This document shows, in pieces, positions 54,378-63,481 of a stretch of DNA of 64,000 nucleotides. Location: NCBI GenBank assembly GCA_030745875.1, contig JASLNT010000022.1:62001-126000 (forward strand), in the 5' to 3' direction. This DNA is from Phycisphaerae bacterium. GTDB lineage: Bacteria; Planctomycetota; Phycisphaerae; SM23-33. Under the pieces are notes generated by a model that saw only the letters and a list, made by a program, of their open reading frames with translations, searched no databases and had not been told where the DNA came from. Both the position numbers and the translations under genes were made by a program. Position 1 is the first letter of the stretch. Every line of letters starts with the position of its first letter.

Positions 54378-54527
54378 TCAGTCGATAACCGCTTTCGGTT
54401 CGCCGACCGGCACGTCCTTGAGTTCGACTTTCTTTACTGTCTTAATGTCGTCGCCGCACCCGGTGATCATCGTTCCGGCGGCAAACATCGTAAGCATCAT
54501 TAGAACACATACTATTCGTTTAAACAT
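54378..54527 (-). CDS. Small lipoprotein
   Basis: 49 aa from ATG 54527, preceded by GGAGAAAAT. It has a lipoprotein signal (MLTMFAAGTMITGC, lipobox ITGC) and then a 26-residue charged tail (VKKVELKDVPVGEPKAVID). The longer open frame upstream is not credible. It lies between the LPP20-repeat gene and the FlgT-like gene on the same strand, so it probably belongs with them. Function unknown. Confidence 0.6.
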   Translation of the reverse strand: MFKRIVCVLMMLTMFAAGTMITGCGDDIKTVKKVELKDVPVGEPKAVID

Positions 54528-54583
54528 GGTATTTTCTCCGATGGCCTGTTTGTTGTCGGTTCTCGCCGAACATGGAGTCGGCG

Positions 54584-55948
54584 CTATCTTATCGTGAGGT
54601 TCAGCGTTCGCTGGTAGTAAAGGATGGAGTTCCAAAGCGGGAGCATCTCAATCTCTACGACCACCTCAGCCAATCCGTCGGTGATTTTGAAGGAGTCATC
54701 GACCACTCCGGCGCCCTGCTGGAACGTCAGCATGGACGTTCCGATCTGATCGTTCTGGGCGACAAAGTCCTGCACGGAAGTGTTCGAAGTAATCTGCAGC
54801 CCGCTGATTTTCTCTGCGAGTTTGCGACGCCCGTCGAGTTCGGCCGCACGTTTGGCCATCAGTTTGGCCTGAGCGGCGTTGGCGGCGTTGGCGGCGAGGG
54901 CGGAGTTACCGGTGACTCTCAGCCTCTGAGTCGCCCAGGGGGGAGCGCCCGCGGCGGTGGTCACCGTCTGCCTGACCGTCGCCGGCGTGGTGGTCTTGAG
55001 ATAACGCTCGTTGGGAACGCCCATTCCGGTTTCCGTAATGACAGTGTCCTTGGCGCGAATAACGGCGTCCTGGATCTGCCTGACGCTGGTCTTATTGCCT
55101 TTGTACTGAGTGGTGGTCCATGTCTTCATGCTCTGGAAGAACTGCCTCAGCTTAATCTGCATCTCGACTTCGACAACCAGTTCGTCCTTGTGATACCTGC
55201 GCCCGACCTCTTTCATTCCCCTGAGGTAGGTATTAAGCCTGGTCCTTATTTCATCGCTTTCGGTGACAAAATCCTGCACGGTGGTGGTGGACGAGACCTG
55301 CACGCCCTTGATGCGCTCGGCAAGTTTCCTCATGGCTTCAACGCGTGCGGCGCGTTCGGCCATCAGTCGTCCTCGTGCGGTGCAGTATTGGGCCCAGTAT
55401 TTCCTGGCCGCCGCGCTGGCTCCGGAGAAGGTCGCCTGCGACGCTCCGGGCGCGGGAGGTACGAGCGGGTTGGGCATCAGTTCGGGGCGAGGCACGCCGG
55501 ATCCGGTCTCCCGAATGATCGTTATCTTATTGGTGGTCGTCATCTGCTGAAAATCTCGGACCTTGACCTTGTCGCCCTTGTAGTGCGCCGCGTGGATGCT
55601 CTTGAGCGTCGCGATGATCTGGGAGAGTTTTATTTCCATCACTACTTCGCAACTGCCATCTTCCAGATGCTTGACCGACACTTCCTTCATGCCAATCAAC
55701 CGGGCGTCCAGCGCGGTGCGAATGGTGTCGGATTCGGCTACAAAGTCCTGCACTCTGGTTTGCGAGGTGATTTGCAGGCCCTTTATCCGTTCAGCGAGCT
55801 TCCGAATGGCGTCGGCGCGTGCGGCCCGCATCGCCAGCAGCTTGTTCTGCGCCTTGCGTTTCTCGGATATCGCATCACCTCTAGCCGAAACAACTCCCAA
55901 TGCCGCAACAATTAAACATATCGCCAGTCTTGTCGTTTTACTCATCAT
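54584..55948 (-). CDS. Secreted protein with three LPP20-like domains
   Basis: 454 aa with signal peptide (LAICLIVAALGVVSARG). The sequence holds three copies of an LPP20-type unit, each with an Ala-rich helix (AMRAARADAIRKLAERIKG; AERAARVEAMRKLAERIKG; AKRAAELDGRRKLAEKISG), then QITS/QVSS-x-T-x-VQDFV and a beta strand pair ending in V-V-E-I/M (VVMEIKLSQ; VEVEMQIKL; VVVEIEMLP). LPP20 domains occur in outer-membrane lipoproteins of Helicobacter and in FlgT-related proteins. No lipobox is seen here. It is the first gene of a minus-strand group with the small lipoprotein, the FlgT-like protein and the DUF296 protein, suggesting an envelope complex (inference). Confidence 0.75.
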   Translation of the reverse strand: MMSKTTRLAICLIVAALGVVSARGDAISEKRKAQNKLLAMRAARADAIRKLAERIKGLQITSQTRVQDFVAESDTIRTALDARLIGMKEVSVKHLEDGSCEVVMEIKLSQIIATLKSIHAAHYKGDKVKVRDFQQMTTTNKITIIRETGSGVPRPELMPNPLVPPAPGASQATFSGASAAARKYWAQYCTARGRLMAERAARVEAMRKLAERIKGVQVSSTTTVQDFVTESDEIRTRLNTYLRGMKEVGRRYHKDELVVEVEMQIKLRQFFQSMKTWTTTQYKGNKTSVRQIQDAVIRAKDTVITETGMGVPNERYLKTTTPATVRQTVTTAAGAPPWATQRLRVTGNSALAANAANAAQAKLMAKRAAELDGRRKLAEKISGLQITSNTSVQDFVAQNDQIGTSMLTFQQGAGVVDDSFKITDGLAEVVVEIEMLPLWNSILYYQRTLNLTIR

Positions 55949-56280
55949 AATGCTCCCTGAACTGCTGGTTTCGTTTCGAAAAACGACTATAGTTATGATC
56001 TCGACGCCGAGCCTTACAGCTTGACTTGTTAACTCTGGTGTAATTGTGTCCGATCGGACCCATAAGGTTACAGTCTCCTGAAATTCCTATGGTTGTTACG
56101 ACACTGTATAAGCGTAGAGCCGCACCACAGCAAAAGTCAAGGTCGCTACAAGAATATGTATCGGTAATCAGACGTTCGAAATCAAATTCTTTGAGTCCAG
56201 ATCGGCGCTCGGCGGACCTGATCCAAGCCTCGCCGATCGACAGGATTGCTGACAAATCCGCACTTTTACGGATTTTCGTG
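55949..56280. other. Divergent gap between the LPP20-repeat gene and rplM
   Basis: Apart from the rplM promoter at its right edge, I see no gene or repeat. It should also contain the minus-strand promoter of the LPP20-repeat gene, which I cannot place. Confidence 0.4.
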
Positions 56281-56308
56281 TTGACATACGCACCCGGTGT
56301 GAGATAAT
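56281..56308 (+). promoter_or_regulatory. Promoter of rplM-rpsI
   Basis: A perfect TTGACA (56281-56286) and GATAAT (56303-56308, five of six) with a 16-bp spacer, 44 nt ahead of the rplM start. It is the best sigma-70-type promoter in the window, as fits a ribosomal protein operon. Confidence 0.7.
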
Positions 56309-56351
56309 ACGCGGCTCGATTGTGGAGTACTCAGGAATACGGACAAGTAAA

Positions 56352-56789
56352 ATGACTACCAAAACATACATGGCCAAAAACGGCGAGTTGACCCGTACGT
56401 GGTTCGTGGCGGACATTTCGGGCAAAGTGCTCGGACGCGCCGCTACAAAGATCGCCACCGTTTTGATGGGCAAGCACCGCCCGGAATACACGCCCCACGT
56501 GGATACCGGCGATCACGTTATTGTCATCAACGCCGCCGACGTTCGCGTCACGGGCAATAACAAGCTCACCGACAAGGTCTACAAGCGTTACAGCGGGTAT
56601 CCCAGCGGTTTGAAGCTCACGACCCTTGAAGATATGCTCCAGAAGCATCCCGAGCGAGTGATCTCCGAAGCCGTAAGGCGGATGCTGCCCAAGAACCGCC
56701 TGGGACGAGCAATGCTCAGGAAACTCAAGGTCTTTCCCGGCAGCGAACACTGCCACCAGGCCCAACAGTCTGAAGAAATGGAATTATAA
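56352..56789 (+). CDS. rplM: 50S ribosomal protein L13
   Basis: 145 aa from ATG 56352; the frame is open to 56322 but the family starts here. The L13 signature is complete: TRTWFVADISGKVLGRAATK, VIVINAADVRVTGNN, KVYKRYSGYPSG, and AVRRMLPKNRLGRAMLRKLK with VFPGSEHCHQAQQ at the end. It binds 23S rRNA early in large-subunit assembly. rpsI follows 18 nt later, the standard rplM-rpsI pair, under the promoter at 56281. Confidence 0.97.
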   Translation: MTTKTYMAKNGELTRTWFVADISGKVLGRAATKIATVLMGKHRPEYTPHVDTGDHVIVINAADVRVTGNNKLTDKVYKRYSGYPSGLKLTTLEDMLQKHPERVISEAVRRMLPKNRLGRAMLRKLKVFPGSEHCHQAQQSEEMEL

Positions 56790-56807
56790 GGTTAGGATCG
56801 GCATTAC

Positions 56808-57320
56808 ATGGCACCAGAAAGCGATAAGACACCAACCGCTGAGATCAGTTTGGGCACGTCGGCTCAGACCGAATCCCCCAAAGAAAACACTGCGACCAAG
56901 ACATCCTTCTCGGTCCCGACGCTCGGGGAAGGCGTTCACTACATTTTCGGAACCGGCCGACGCAAGAAGGCTGTCGCACGCGTCCGAATCCGTCCTGGAA
57001 CCGGTAAGATTCTCATCAACAAGCGAGATATCGAATCCTTCTTCGTACACGAGAAGGACCGAACCGCCGCGGTTTCTCCCCTGCAAACCACGGGCATGAC
57101 TAATAGCCTCGACGTATGGGTCAATGTCCGCGGAGGCGGCAGCACCGGGCAAGCCGACGCAGTGAAGCTGGGCCTGGCCAGAGCGATCGCCAAGGCAATC
57201 CCCGACGCAGAGCACACTCTGCGAGATTCAAACCTTATGACCCGCGACGCACGCATCAAAGAACGTAAGAAATACGGGCAGCGCGGCGCACGCAGACGCT
57301 TCCAGTTCTCCAAGCGTTAA
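56808..57320 (+). CDS. rpsI: 30S ribosomal protein S9
   Basis: 170 aa. The S9 body begins at about residue 45 (YIFGTGRRKKAVARVRIRPG) and ends with the usual basic tail RRRFQFSKR, which reaches toward the P-site tRNA. The first 45 residues are an extension rich in Thr/Ser/Glu not found in typical 130-aa S9 proteins; an in-frame later start is not obvious, and the extension starts after a sensible gap from rplM, so I keep it. It is cotranscribed with rplM and followed by a terminator. Confidence 0.96.
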   Translation: MAPESDKTPTAEISLGTSAQTESPKENTATKTSFSVPTLGEGVHYIFGTGRRKKAVARVRIRPGTGKILINKRDIESFFVHEKDRTAAVSPLQTTGMTNSLDVWVNVRGGGSTGQADAVKLGLARAIAKAIPDAEHTLRDSNLMTRDARIKERKKYGQRGARRRFQFSKR

Positions 57321-57341
57321 ACAAAACCGGACATCCACAGC

Positions 57342-57378
57342 CAAGGCCCCGGTGCTGCAATGCTGGGGCCTTGTTCAT
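57342..57378 (+). terminator. Terminator after rpsI
   Basis: CAAGGCCCC (57342-57350) pairs perfectly with GGGGCCTTG (57365-57373), 14-nt loop, 22 nt after the rpsI stop. The following sequence is only moderately T-rich. A TATAAT at 57378-57383 just after could serve the argC promoter, without a good -35. Confidence 0.6.
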
Positions 57379-57459
57379 ATAATAGCGCCCACGACTCAAC
57401 TACATCCCAAAGACCGCCTCCAGATCGGGCGGTGCTGCCAATCGACGGGAGTTCTCGTA

Positions 57460-58491
57460 ATGACACAAAGCGATCGCAAAATACGAGTAGTGCTTATCGG
57501 CGGAAGCGGATATGCGGGGTTTGAAGTGGTCCGTTGGCTGCTGAGACACCCCAACGCCAAACTGGTCGGCGTGTTCGGTCCGTCCAACGAACTTGGTCCG
57601 ATGGAGCAGTTCTATCCACTGCTGTCGGCGCAGACCGACCTGGTCCAGGAACTCTTCGACGCGGACCGGGTGGCGAACATCGGAGCGGATCTGGCGATGC
57701 TGTGCGTACCGCACAAGGTCGCGATGAGCTACGTCCCAACGCTCCGCGCCGCGGGCCTGCGCATTATCGACTGGTCAGCGGACTACCGCCTCACAGACGC
57801 CGCAGTATACGAAAAGTGGTACTCGCCCCACACTGATCCCGATGGTCTGACCGACGCGGTGTACGGATTGCCCGAGTATTACCGCGACGCCATCGCCCAG
57901 GCTTCGCTGGTGGCCAATCCGGGCTGCTACCCAACCTGCAGCATACTGGCGATCGCCCCGCTGCTTCGCGCGGGGCTCATCAAGCCCGACGGTATCGTAA
58001 TAAACGCCATCAGCGGAGTCAGCGGAGCAGGACGGACCCCCCACCTGAAATTCCATTTCCCCGAGCGAAACGAGAATTTTGAGCCATATGGCGTGGGAAC
58101 CCATCGACACATGCCCGAGATCGAACAGGTCCTCAGCGACGTCTCCGGACAGAAGGCCGCAGTGCTGTTCCAACCTCATCTAAGCCCCATGGATAGAGGC
58201 ATGCTGTGCAGCATTTACGCAGACCCGGTCGATGACGTGACCGACGACCAACTCACAGGCGCCCTGGTCCAGGCGTACGCTGATGAGCCTTTTGTAAGAG
58301 TGCGCACCGATGTGCTTCCGGCCAGCAAGTACGTTGCCACAACGAACTTCTGCGATGTTTCGGCCGACATGGTCAAGGGTAAGGTCGTGCTATTCAGCGC
58401 CCTGGACAACGTCATCAAGGGCGCGTCCGGACAGGCGATCCAGAACATGAACATCATGTTCGGCCTGGACGAGACAACTGGCCTGTATTAA
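57460..58491 (+). CDS. argC: N-acetyl-gamma-glutamyl-phosphate reductase
   Basis: 343 aa from ATG 57460; the longer frame upstream overlaps the rpsI terminator and is not coding. The NADP motif GGSGYAGFEVVRWLLRHP and the active-site ANPGCYPT (Cys156) are those of ArgC, as are VSGAGRTPHLKFHFPE and NVIKGASGQAIQNMN. It reduces N-acetylglutamyl phosphate to the semialdehyde in arginine synthesis. Other arg genes are not present in this window. Confidence 0.96.
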   Translation: MTQSDRKIRVVLIGGSGYAGFEVVRWLLRHPNAKLVGVFGPSNELGPMEQFYPLLSAQTDLVQELFDADRVANIGADLAMLCVPHKVAMSYVPTLRAAGLRIIDWSADYRLTDAAVYEKWYSPHTDPDGLTDAVYGLPEYYRDAIAQASLVANPGCYPTCSILAIAPLLRAGLIKPDGIVINAISGVSGAGRTPHLKFHFPERNENFEPYGVGTHRHMPEIEQVLSDVSGQKAAVLFQPHLSPMDRGMLCSIYADPVDDVTDDQLTGALVQAYADEPFVRVRTDVLPASKYVATTNFCDVSADMVKGKVVLFSALDNVIKGASGQAIQNMNIMFGLDETTGLY

Positions 58492-58523
58492 TCGGTTCGA
58501 CTCCGGAATAGTCTGAATCCGCC

Positions 58524-58553
58524 TTGACTGGGTCGGGTGAAGGTTTGTACACT
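58524..58553 (+). promoter_or_regulatory. Candidate promoter of the pilus cluster
   Basis: TTGACT (58524-58529) and TACACT (58548-58553) with an 18-bp spacer, about 200 nt ahead of the first PilB-like gene. The long leader is unusual and might be regulated. Confidence 0.35.
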
Positions 58554-58755
58554 ACAACCGCAGCAAATGTGGACCCTATTCGGGACTCGCCGCAGGCCCG
58601 CCTTCCGGTTGGTCGCGCAGTGCGTGTTAAACCCCACCTTGGTCCGGTTTCAGGATAACCGCAACGCACCACAATCGCCTGCGGCCGCTAGCGCGACAGG
58701 TCCTGGATAATGTGAAATCTGCAGCCGAAAACACTGGCCCAAAAGGATCATTCTT

Positions 58756-60462
58756 ATGGCAGGAAAGAAACGACGTCGCCTCGGCGAGATACTTGTTGAC
58801 TGGGGCGTATGCACTCCGGCAGCTACAAACGAAGCTATCGAACACGCTCACCAGGAAGGCCTCAAAATAGGTGAAGCGTTAATCGCCCTCGAACTGGCTA
58901 GTGAAGATGACGTCACCAAAGCCCTGGCCAATCAGTTCGACATGGAGTTCATCGACCTCGACCAGAACGTCGTAGTGCCCACGGAACTGAATCTGATCGA
59001 CGAGACGCTCATCAAACGCCACCAGATTCTGCCTCTGGCGATGGAGGACGGACGCCTGAAAGTGCTCATAACCGACCCGTTGGACCTCGAAACGCTGGAC
59101 ATGCTGCGTTTCAGGCTCAACTGCGAGTTGAACACCTGCCTGGCCAGCAAGTCCAGAATGAGGGAGTTTATCCGTCAATACATCGGTTCCAGCCAGAGCA
59201 TCGACAAGGCTCTCGAAGAATTCGACGACGACTCGCTTGCCGTTGATGACGAGGAGCTCGAAGGCTCCGTTAACGAAGAGTCGGCCCCGATTATCCGCCT
59301 GGTCACAATGCTCCTTACCGAAGCGGTGAACTCCAGGGCGTCTGACATACATGTCGAACCCATGGCCAACCGCGTGCGAGTCAGATACCGAACTGACGGC
59401 GTCTGCGTTGTCCGCGACGACATCCCAAAACGAACCCAGGGCCCGGTGCTGAACCGCATCAAGATCATGGCGGGGATCGACCTTGCCGAAAAACGCCTCC
59501 CGCAGGACGGTCGAATCAAGATGCGAATTGGCGGGACCGATATTGACTTCCGTGTATCAGCGCTCCCGAGTTATCACGGTGAGAGTATCGTCTTGCGTAT
59601 CCTCAGGCCCGAAAGCGTCCGCATGGGTATTCCCGCCCTGGGCTTTGAACAGCACGACTACGAGCGTTTCCTCAAGATTATCAAGAAGCCGAACGGTATT
59701 TTCCTGGTCACAGGCCCTACCGGATCGGGCAAGACCACCACTCTCTATGCCGCAGTGAACGAACTGAACCGGCCTGACCGCAAAATCATCACCGCCGAAG
59801 ACCCCGTAGAGTACAATTTCACCCGCGTTAACCAGGTTCAGGTCAACGATACGATCGGACTGACATTTGCTTCAATCCTTCGATCCATGCTTCGACAGGC
59901 TCCAAATATCATCCTCGTCGGTGAAATTCGTGATTTGGAGGTTGCGGAGGTGGCTATTCAGGCAGCCCTAACTGGACACTTGGTCTTCAGTACGCTACAT
60001 ACGAATGACGCACCTTCTGCAATAACTCGTATGATTGACATGGGTGTCAAGCCGTTCCTCGTCGCCAGCGCAATTCAGGCGGTTATGGCGCAGCGACTTA
60101 TCCGAGTAATATGCCCGGACTGCAAAGCGCCCGATCCCTCTCCCGACAAGAGCGTCTTGCGGGCTCTCGGATTCAGACCAGAGGAGCTGAGCGACACAAC
60201 CTTCTATAAAGGCGCGGGTTGTCGCAATTGCAATGGCACGGGCTACCGAGGTAGACAGGGAATATTTGAGATGATGGCGATGGATGCGACGCTTCGAGAG
60301 CTTGCCTTTAACCGAGCGCCCCTCAGTGAATTACGGGCAGCCGCACGCGCCGGTGGAATGATAACCCTCCTGCAGGATGGGCGAATGAAGATCAGAAATG
60401 GCGTAACTACACCCGACGAATTGGTTAGAATTACCCAAACTGCGGAATTGGTCAGCGGCTGA
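58756..60462 (+). CDS. PilB/GspE-family secretion ATPase (first copy)
   Basis: 568 aa. An MshEN-type N-terminal domain (LGEILVDWGVCT; ITDPLDLETLDMLRF) is followed by the ATPase: SDIHVEPMANRVRVRYRTDG, Walker A GPTGSGKT (320-327), the Asp box TAEDPVEYNF, Walker B ILVGEIRDLEVAEVAIQAAL and His box HLVFSTLHTNDAPSA. The zinc knuckle is CPDC (453-456) with CRNC (489-492). It powers pilin polymerisation at the inner membrane. A second PilB-like gene follows PilT in the same cluster (61649); which of them is the main extension motor cannot be told here. Confidence 0.93.
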   Translation: MAGKKRRRLGEILVDWGVCTPAATNEAIEHAHQEGLKIGEALIALELASEDDVTKALANQFDMEFIDLDQNVVVPTELNLIDETLIKRHQILPLAMEDGRLKVLITDPLDLETLDMLRFRLNCELNTCLASKSRMREFIRQYIGSSQSIDKALEEFDDDSLAVDDEELEGSVNEESAPIIRLVTMLLTEAVNSRASDIHVEPMANRVRVRYRTDGVCVVRDDIPKRTQGPVLNRIKIMAGIDLAEKRLPQDGRIKMRIGGTDIDFRVSALPSYHGESIVLRILRPESVRMGIPALGFEQHDYERFLKIIKKPNGIFLVTGPTGSGKTTTLYAAVNELNRPDRKIITAEDPVEYNFTRVNQVQVNDTIGLTFASILRSMLRQAPNIILVGEIRDLEVAEVAIQAALTGHLVFSTLHTNDAPSAITRMIDMGVKPFLVASAIQAVMAQRLIRVICPDCKAPDPSPDKSVLRALGFRPEELSDTTFYKGAGCRNCNGTGYRGRQGIFEMMAMDATLRELAFNRAPLSELRAAARAGGMITLLQDGRMKIRNGVTTPDELVRITQTAELVSG

Positions 60463-60535
60463 GACGAATAATCATCTGGGAGGTGAACCCGCCGCTTGTG
60501 CCTACCTTAGGCCTGCAGTACGAAAGAATTGAATT

Positions 60536-61627
60536 ATGGCGACTATTCAGATTGACCGTCTCCTGGAGACATGTATCAAACGAGGCGCAAGCGACCTGCA
60601 CCTGCACGTCGGAAGGCCCCCTACGCTTCGTCTCCACGGACGCCTCCGTCCACTTGAGACAAAAGAGCTTGATGCTGAAGACACTATCAGCCTCATGAAG
60701 CAAATAACGCCCCCCCGAGCCCAGGAAGAGCTTTCCGAACAGGGAGGCACGGACTTTGGTTTTGAATTCGGCGACGCCGGAAGATTCCGAACGTCCGTCT
60801 TCCAACAGCGAGGGGATATTTCAATGACGTTGCGACTGATCCCCTCGAAGCTGCTGACATTCGAAGAGATCGGGCTGCCAACGATCACCCAAAGCCTCTG
60901 CCGACGCCCCAGAGGAATGTTCCTGATCACCGGACCGACCGGATCGGGCAAGACCACCACAATGGCCACGATGGTCAACTACATCAACACGAATTTCGAC
61001 AAGCACATCATTACGATCGAAGATCCGATCGAGTACTATCATCCGCACAAGAAGTCGATGGTCAACCAGCGTGACGTCGGCGTTGACGTGCCGAGTTTTG
61101 GTGAAGCGTTGCGGCGTGTGTTGCGTATGGACCCCGACGTTATTCTTGTTGGTGAGCTGCGCGACCTGGAAACGATTGAATCGGCCCTGCGAGCGGCGGA
61201 GACCGGGCACTTGGTCTTCGGGACGCTGCACACCACCAGCGCCCAAGGCACGATCACTCGAATTGTGGACCAGTTCCCTGTGAATCAGCAGGAGCAGATC
61301 CGCATACAGTTAGCCTCGTCGCTTATCGGAGTACTCTGCCAAACGCTTATCCCCCGCGACGACATCCGAGGGCGAATCGCCGCCTTCGAGTTCATGATGG
61401 TCACCAACGCTATCGGCAATCTCATCCGAGAGAATAAAGTATTCCGAATCCCCAGTTCCATTCAAACCGGAAAGCGGTTCGGTATGCAATTGCTGGACGA
61501 TCACCTGCTGGCCCTGTTCAGAGAGGGCAAGATATCCATTGAAGATGCAATCGACAACAGTCACAGCCCGTCGGAAATGCAGGACAAGACCGGTGCGGGC
61601 GCCCAGATTGACGTAACTACCGGATAG
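60536..61627 (+). CDS. pilT: Type IV pilus retraction ATPase
   Basis: 363 aa. The N-terminal GASDLHLHVGRPPTLRLHG is typical of PilT. Walker A is GPTGSGKT (133-140), followed by TIEDPIEYYHPHKKSMVNQR, the PilT hallmark VILVGELRDLETIESALRAA and HLVFGTLHTTSAQGTI. The C-terminal AxxxxLLxxAxxxL-type end and missing zinc knuckle separate it from the PilB-like proteins on both sides. It depolymerises the pilus, driving twitching. It is encoded between two PilB-like genes with gaps of 73 and 21 nt. Confidence 0.93.
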   Translation: MATIQIDRLLETCIKRGASDLHLHVGRPPTLRLHGRLRPLETKELDAEDTISLMKQITPPRAQEELSEQGGTDFGFEFGDAGRFRTSVFQQRGDISMTLRLIPSKLLTFEEIGLPTITQSLCRRPRGMFLITGPTGSGKTTTMATMVNYINTNFDKHIITIEDPIEYYHPHKKSMVNQRDVGVDVPSFGEALRRVLRMDPDVILVGELRDLETIESALRAAETGHLVFGTLHTTSAQGTITRIVDQFPVNQQEQIRIQLASSLIGVLCQTLIPRDDIRGRIAAFEFMMVTNAIGNLIRENKVFRIPSSIQTGKRFGMQLLDDHLLALFREGKISIEDAIDNSHSPSEMQDKTGAGAQIDVTTG

Positions 61628-61648
61628 CCGAGAATCGAGAACATAGAT

Positions 61649-63397
61649 ATGCCAACAACAGTTGATGTCGCCGAACTAAGAGGCAGACCGCTCGGTAGAG
61701 TTCTGGTCAAAATGGGACTGATCACTCGCGATCAGGTTCACGAAGCCCTGGATGTGCAAAAGCACAAGGGCGGACCAATGGGACAGATTCTCATTGACCT
61801 GGACTACATCACCGACGAGATGAGAACAATGGCCCTGGCTCATCAGATGGGAATGGAGGCCGTGGATCTGACCGACATCGAGATCGACAACGATATCATC
61901 GGACTGATCCCGCCCCAGATGGCCAACGCCTACAAGATCATCCCGCTGGAATACGAGCCGGACACCAAAGAACTCACAATCGCTCTGGCGTCGGCCGATA
62001 ACTTCCGCGCCACCGACGACCTGCGAACGTTGATGGGGTTCAGCGTAACTGCGAAAATCGCCGACCCCACCCAACTCCGCTCGGCGTTGCTGAAATACTA
62101 TGATGTGGAGCCGGAGTCGATCGGCGACCTGATCAATGAGATCGCCGGCGACGAACAGTTGTCGATGATAGTCGGCGGCGAACACAGTATCGATCTGGAC
62201 GAATTGAGAGAGGTCGCCGACTCCAATCCCGTCAAACGACTGGTCAATATGGTGCTGCTTGAGGCCATCCGCAACCGCGCCTCGGACATTCATTTCGAAC
62301 CGTTCGAGAACGAGTATTTCATGCGATATCGCATCGACGGCATGCTCTATGAGATGCTGCCTCCGCCCAAATCAATCGCAATGGCCATCGCATCGCGCAT
62401 CAAGGTTATGTCAAACCTCGACATCGCCGAGCGGCGCCTCCCGCAAGACGGACGAATTGAACTCATAGTCGGCGGACGCCCGGTGGACCTGCGAGTTTCC
62501 GTTCTCCCGACCATGTTCGGCGAGAGCGTCGTCATGCGTGTGCTTGACCGCGGTAATGTAAGCCTCGACCTCGAGCGTATCGGTATGAGAGAAGACGATC
62601 TGCTGCTGTTCAGGCAGTTGATCCGACGCCCCAACGGTATCGTCATCGTCACAGGCCCGACCGGATCGGGCAAAACCACCTCGCTCTATTCAGCACTTAA
62701 CGAACTCAACAAACCCGACACCAAGATTCTGACCAGCGAGGATCCCGTCGAATACGATATTGACGGTCTTATACAAGTGCAGATCAATGAAGAGATCGGG
62801 CTGACGTTCGATCGCTGCCTGCGAAGCTTCCTCCGCCAAGACCCCGACGTTGTCCTTGTCGGTGAGATTCGCGACCTGCAAACCGCCGAAATCGCCGTCC
62901 AGGCCGCATTAACCGGGCACCTGGTGTTCACCACGCTGCACACCAACGACGCCCCGTCGGTTATCGCACGACTGCTCGACCTGGGACTTGAACCGTTCCT
63001 GATCACGGCCACCGTGGAAGGCGTCGTGGCACAGCGACTTGTGCGATGCATCTGTTCGCGCTGCAAGGAAACTTACGTGCCGGACGAATCGATGCTCCTG
63101 GAATTGGCTCTCAAACCCGAAGATGTCGCCGGTCGAACATTCTCACGCGGTGTCGGATGCGACTACTGTCGAGGAACCGGATACAGCGGGCGAATGGCTA
63201 TTTTTGAAATCATGCTGTACGACGATCGAATCCGCAATCTGGTCATGGAGAGGAAATCCACCAACATGCTCCGCGAAGCCGCCCGCAAGCGCGGTATGCG
63301 AACGCTGCGGGAATCGGGTTTGCTGGCGATATATGACGGATTGACTACGATTGAAGAGGTCGTCGCACAGACACTCAGCGAAGATATGGACCAGTAA
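61649..63397 (+). CDS. PilB/GspE-family secretion ATPase (second copy)
   Basis: 582 aa, 21 nt after pilT. Same layout as the first copy: MshEN-type N-terminus (LGRVLVKMGLITRDQVHEAL), then SDIHFEPFENEYFMRYRIDG, Walker A GPTGSGKT (336-343), TSEDPVEYDIDG, VVLVGEIRDLQTAEIAVQAA and HLVFTTLHTNDAPSV, and zinc knuckles CSRC and CDYC. It differs enough from the first copy to be an old duplication. Its position directly before the PilC gene makes it the more typical pilB, the pilus extension motor. Confidence 0.93.
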   Translation: MPTTVDVAELRGRPLGRVLVKMGLITRDQVHEALDVQKHKGGPMGQILIDLDYITDEMRTMALAHQMGMEAVDLTDIEIDNDIIGLIPPQMANAYKIIPLEYEPDTKELTIALASADNFRATDDLRTLMGFSVTAKIADPTQLRSALLKYYDVEPESIGDLINEIAGDEQLSMIVGGEHSIDLDELREVADSNPVKRLVNMVLLEAIRNRASDIHFEPFENEYFMRYRIDGMLYEMLPPPKSIAMAIASRIKVMSNLDIAERRLPQDGRIELIVGGRPVDLRVSVLPTMFGESVVMRVLDRGNVSLDLERIGMREDDLLLFRQLIRRPNGIVIVTGPTGSGKTTSLYSALNELNKPDTKILTSEDPVEYDIDGLIQVQINEEIGLTFDRCLRSFLRQDPDVVLVGEIRDLQTAEIAVQAALTGHLVFTTLHTNDAPSVIARLLDLGLEPFLITATVEGVVAQRLVRCICSRCKETYVPDESMLLELALKPEDVAGRTFSRGVGCDYCRGTGYSGRMAIFEIMLYDDRIRNLVMERKSTNMLREAARKRGMRTLRESGLLAIYDGLTTIEEVVAQTLSEDMDQ

Positions 63398-63481
63398 AAC
63401 AGTACGCTACTACCGCCGTCGAATCACGTTGTTCGCTCCGGTAGTAAACACAGCAGCCCCGAATGGCTGCAGGAGATCACG

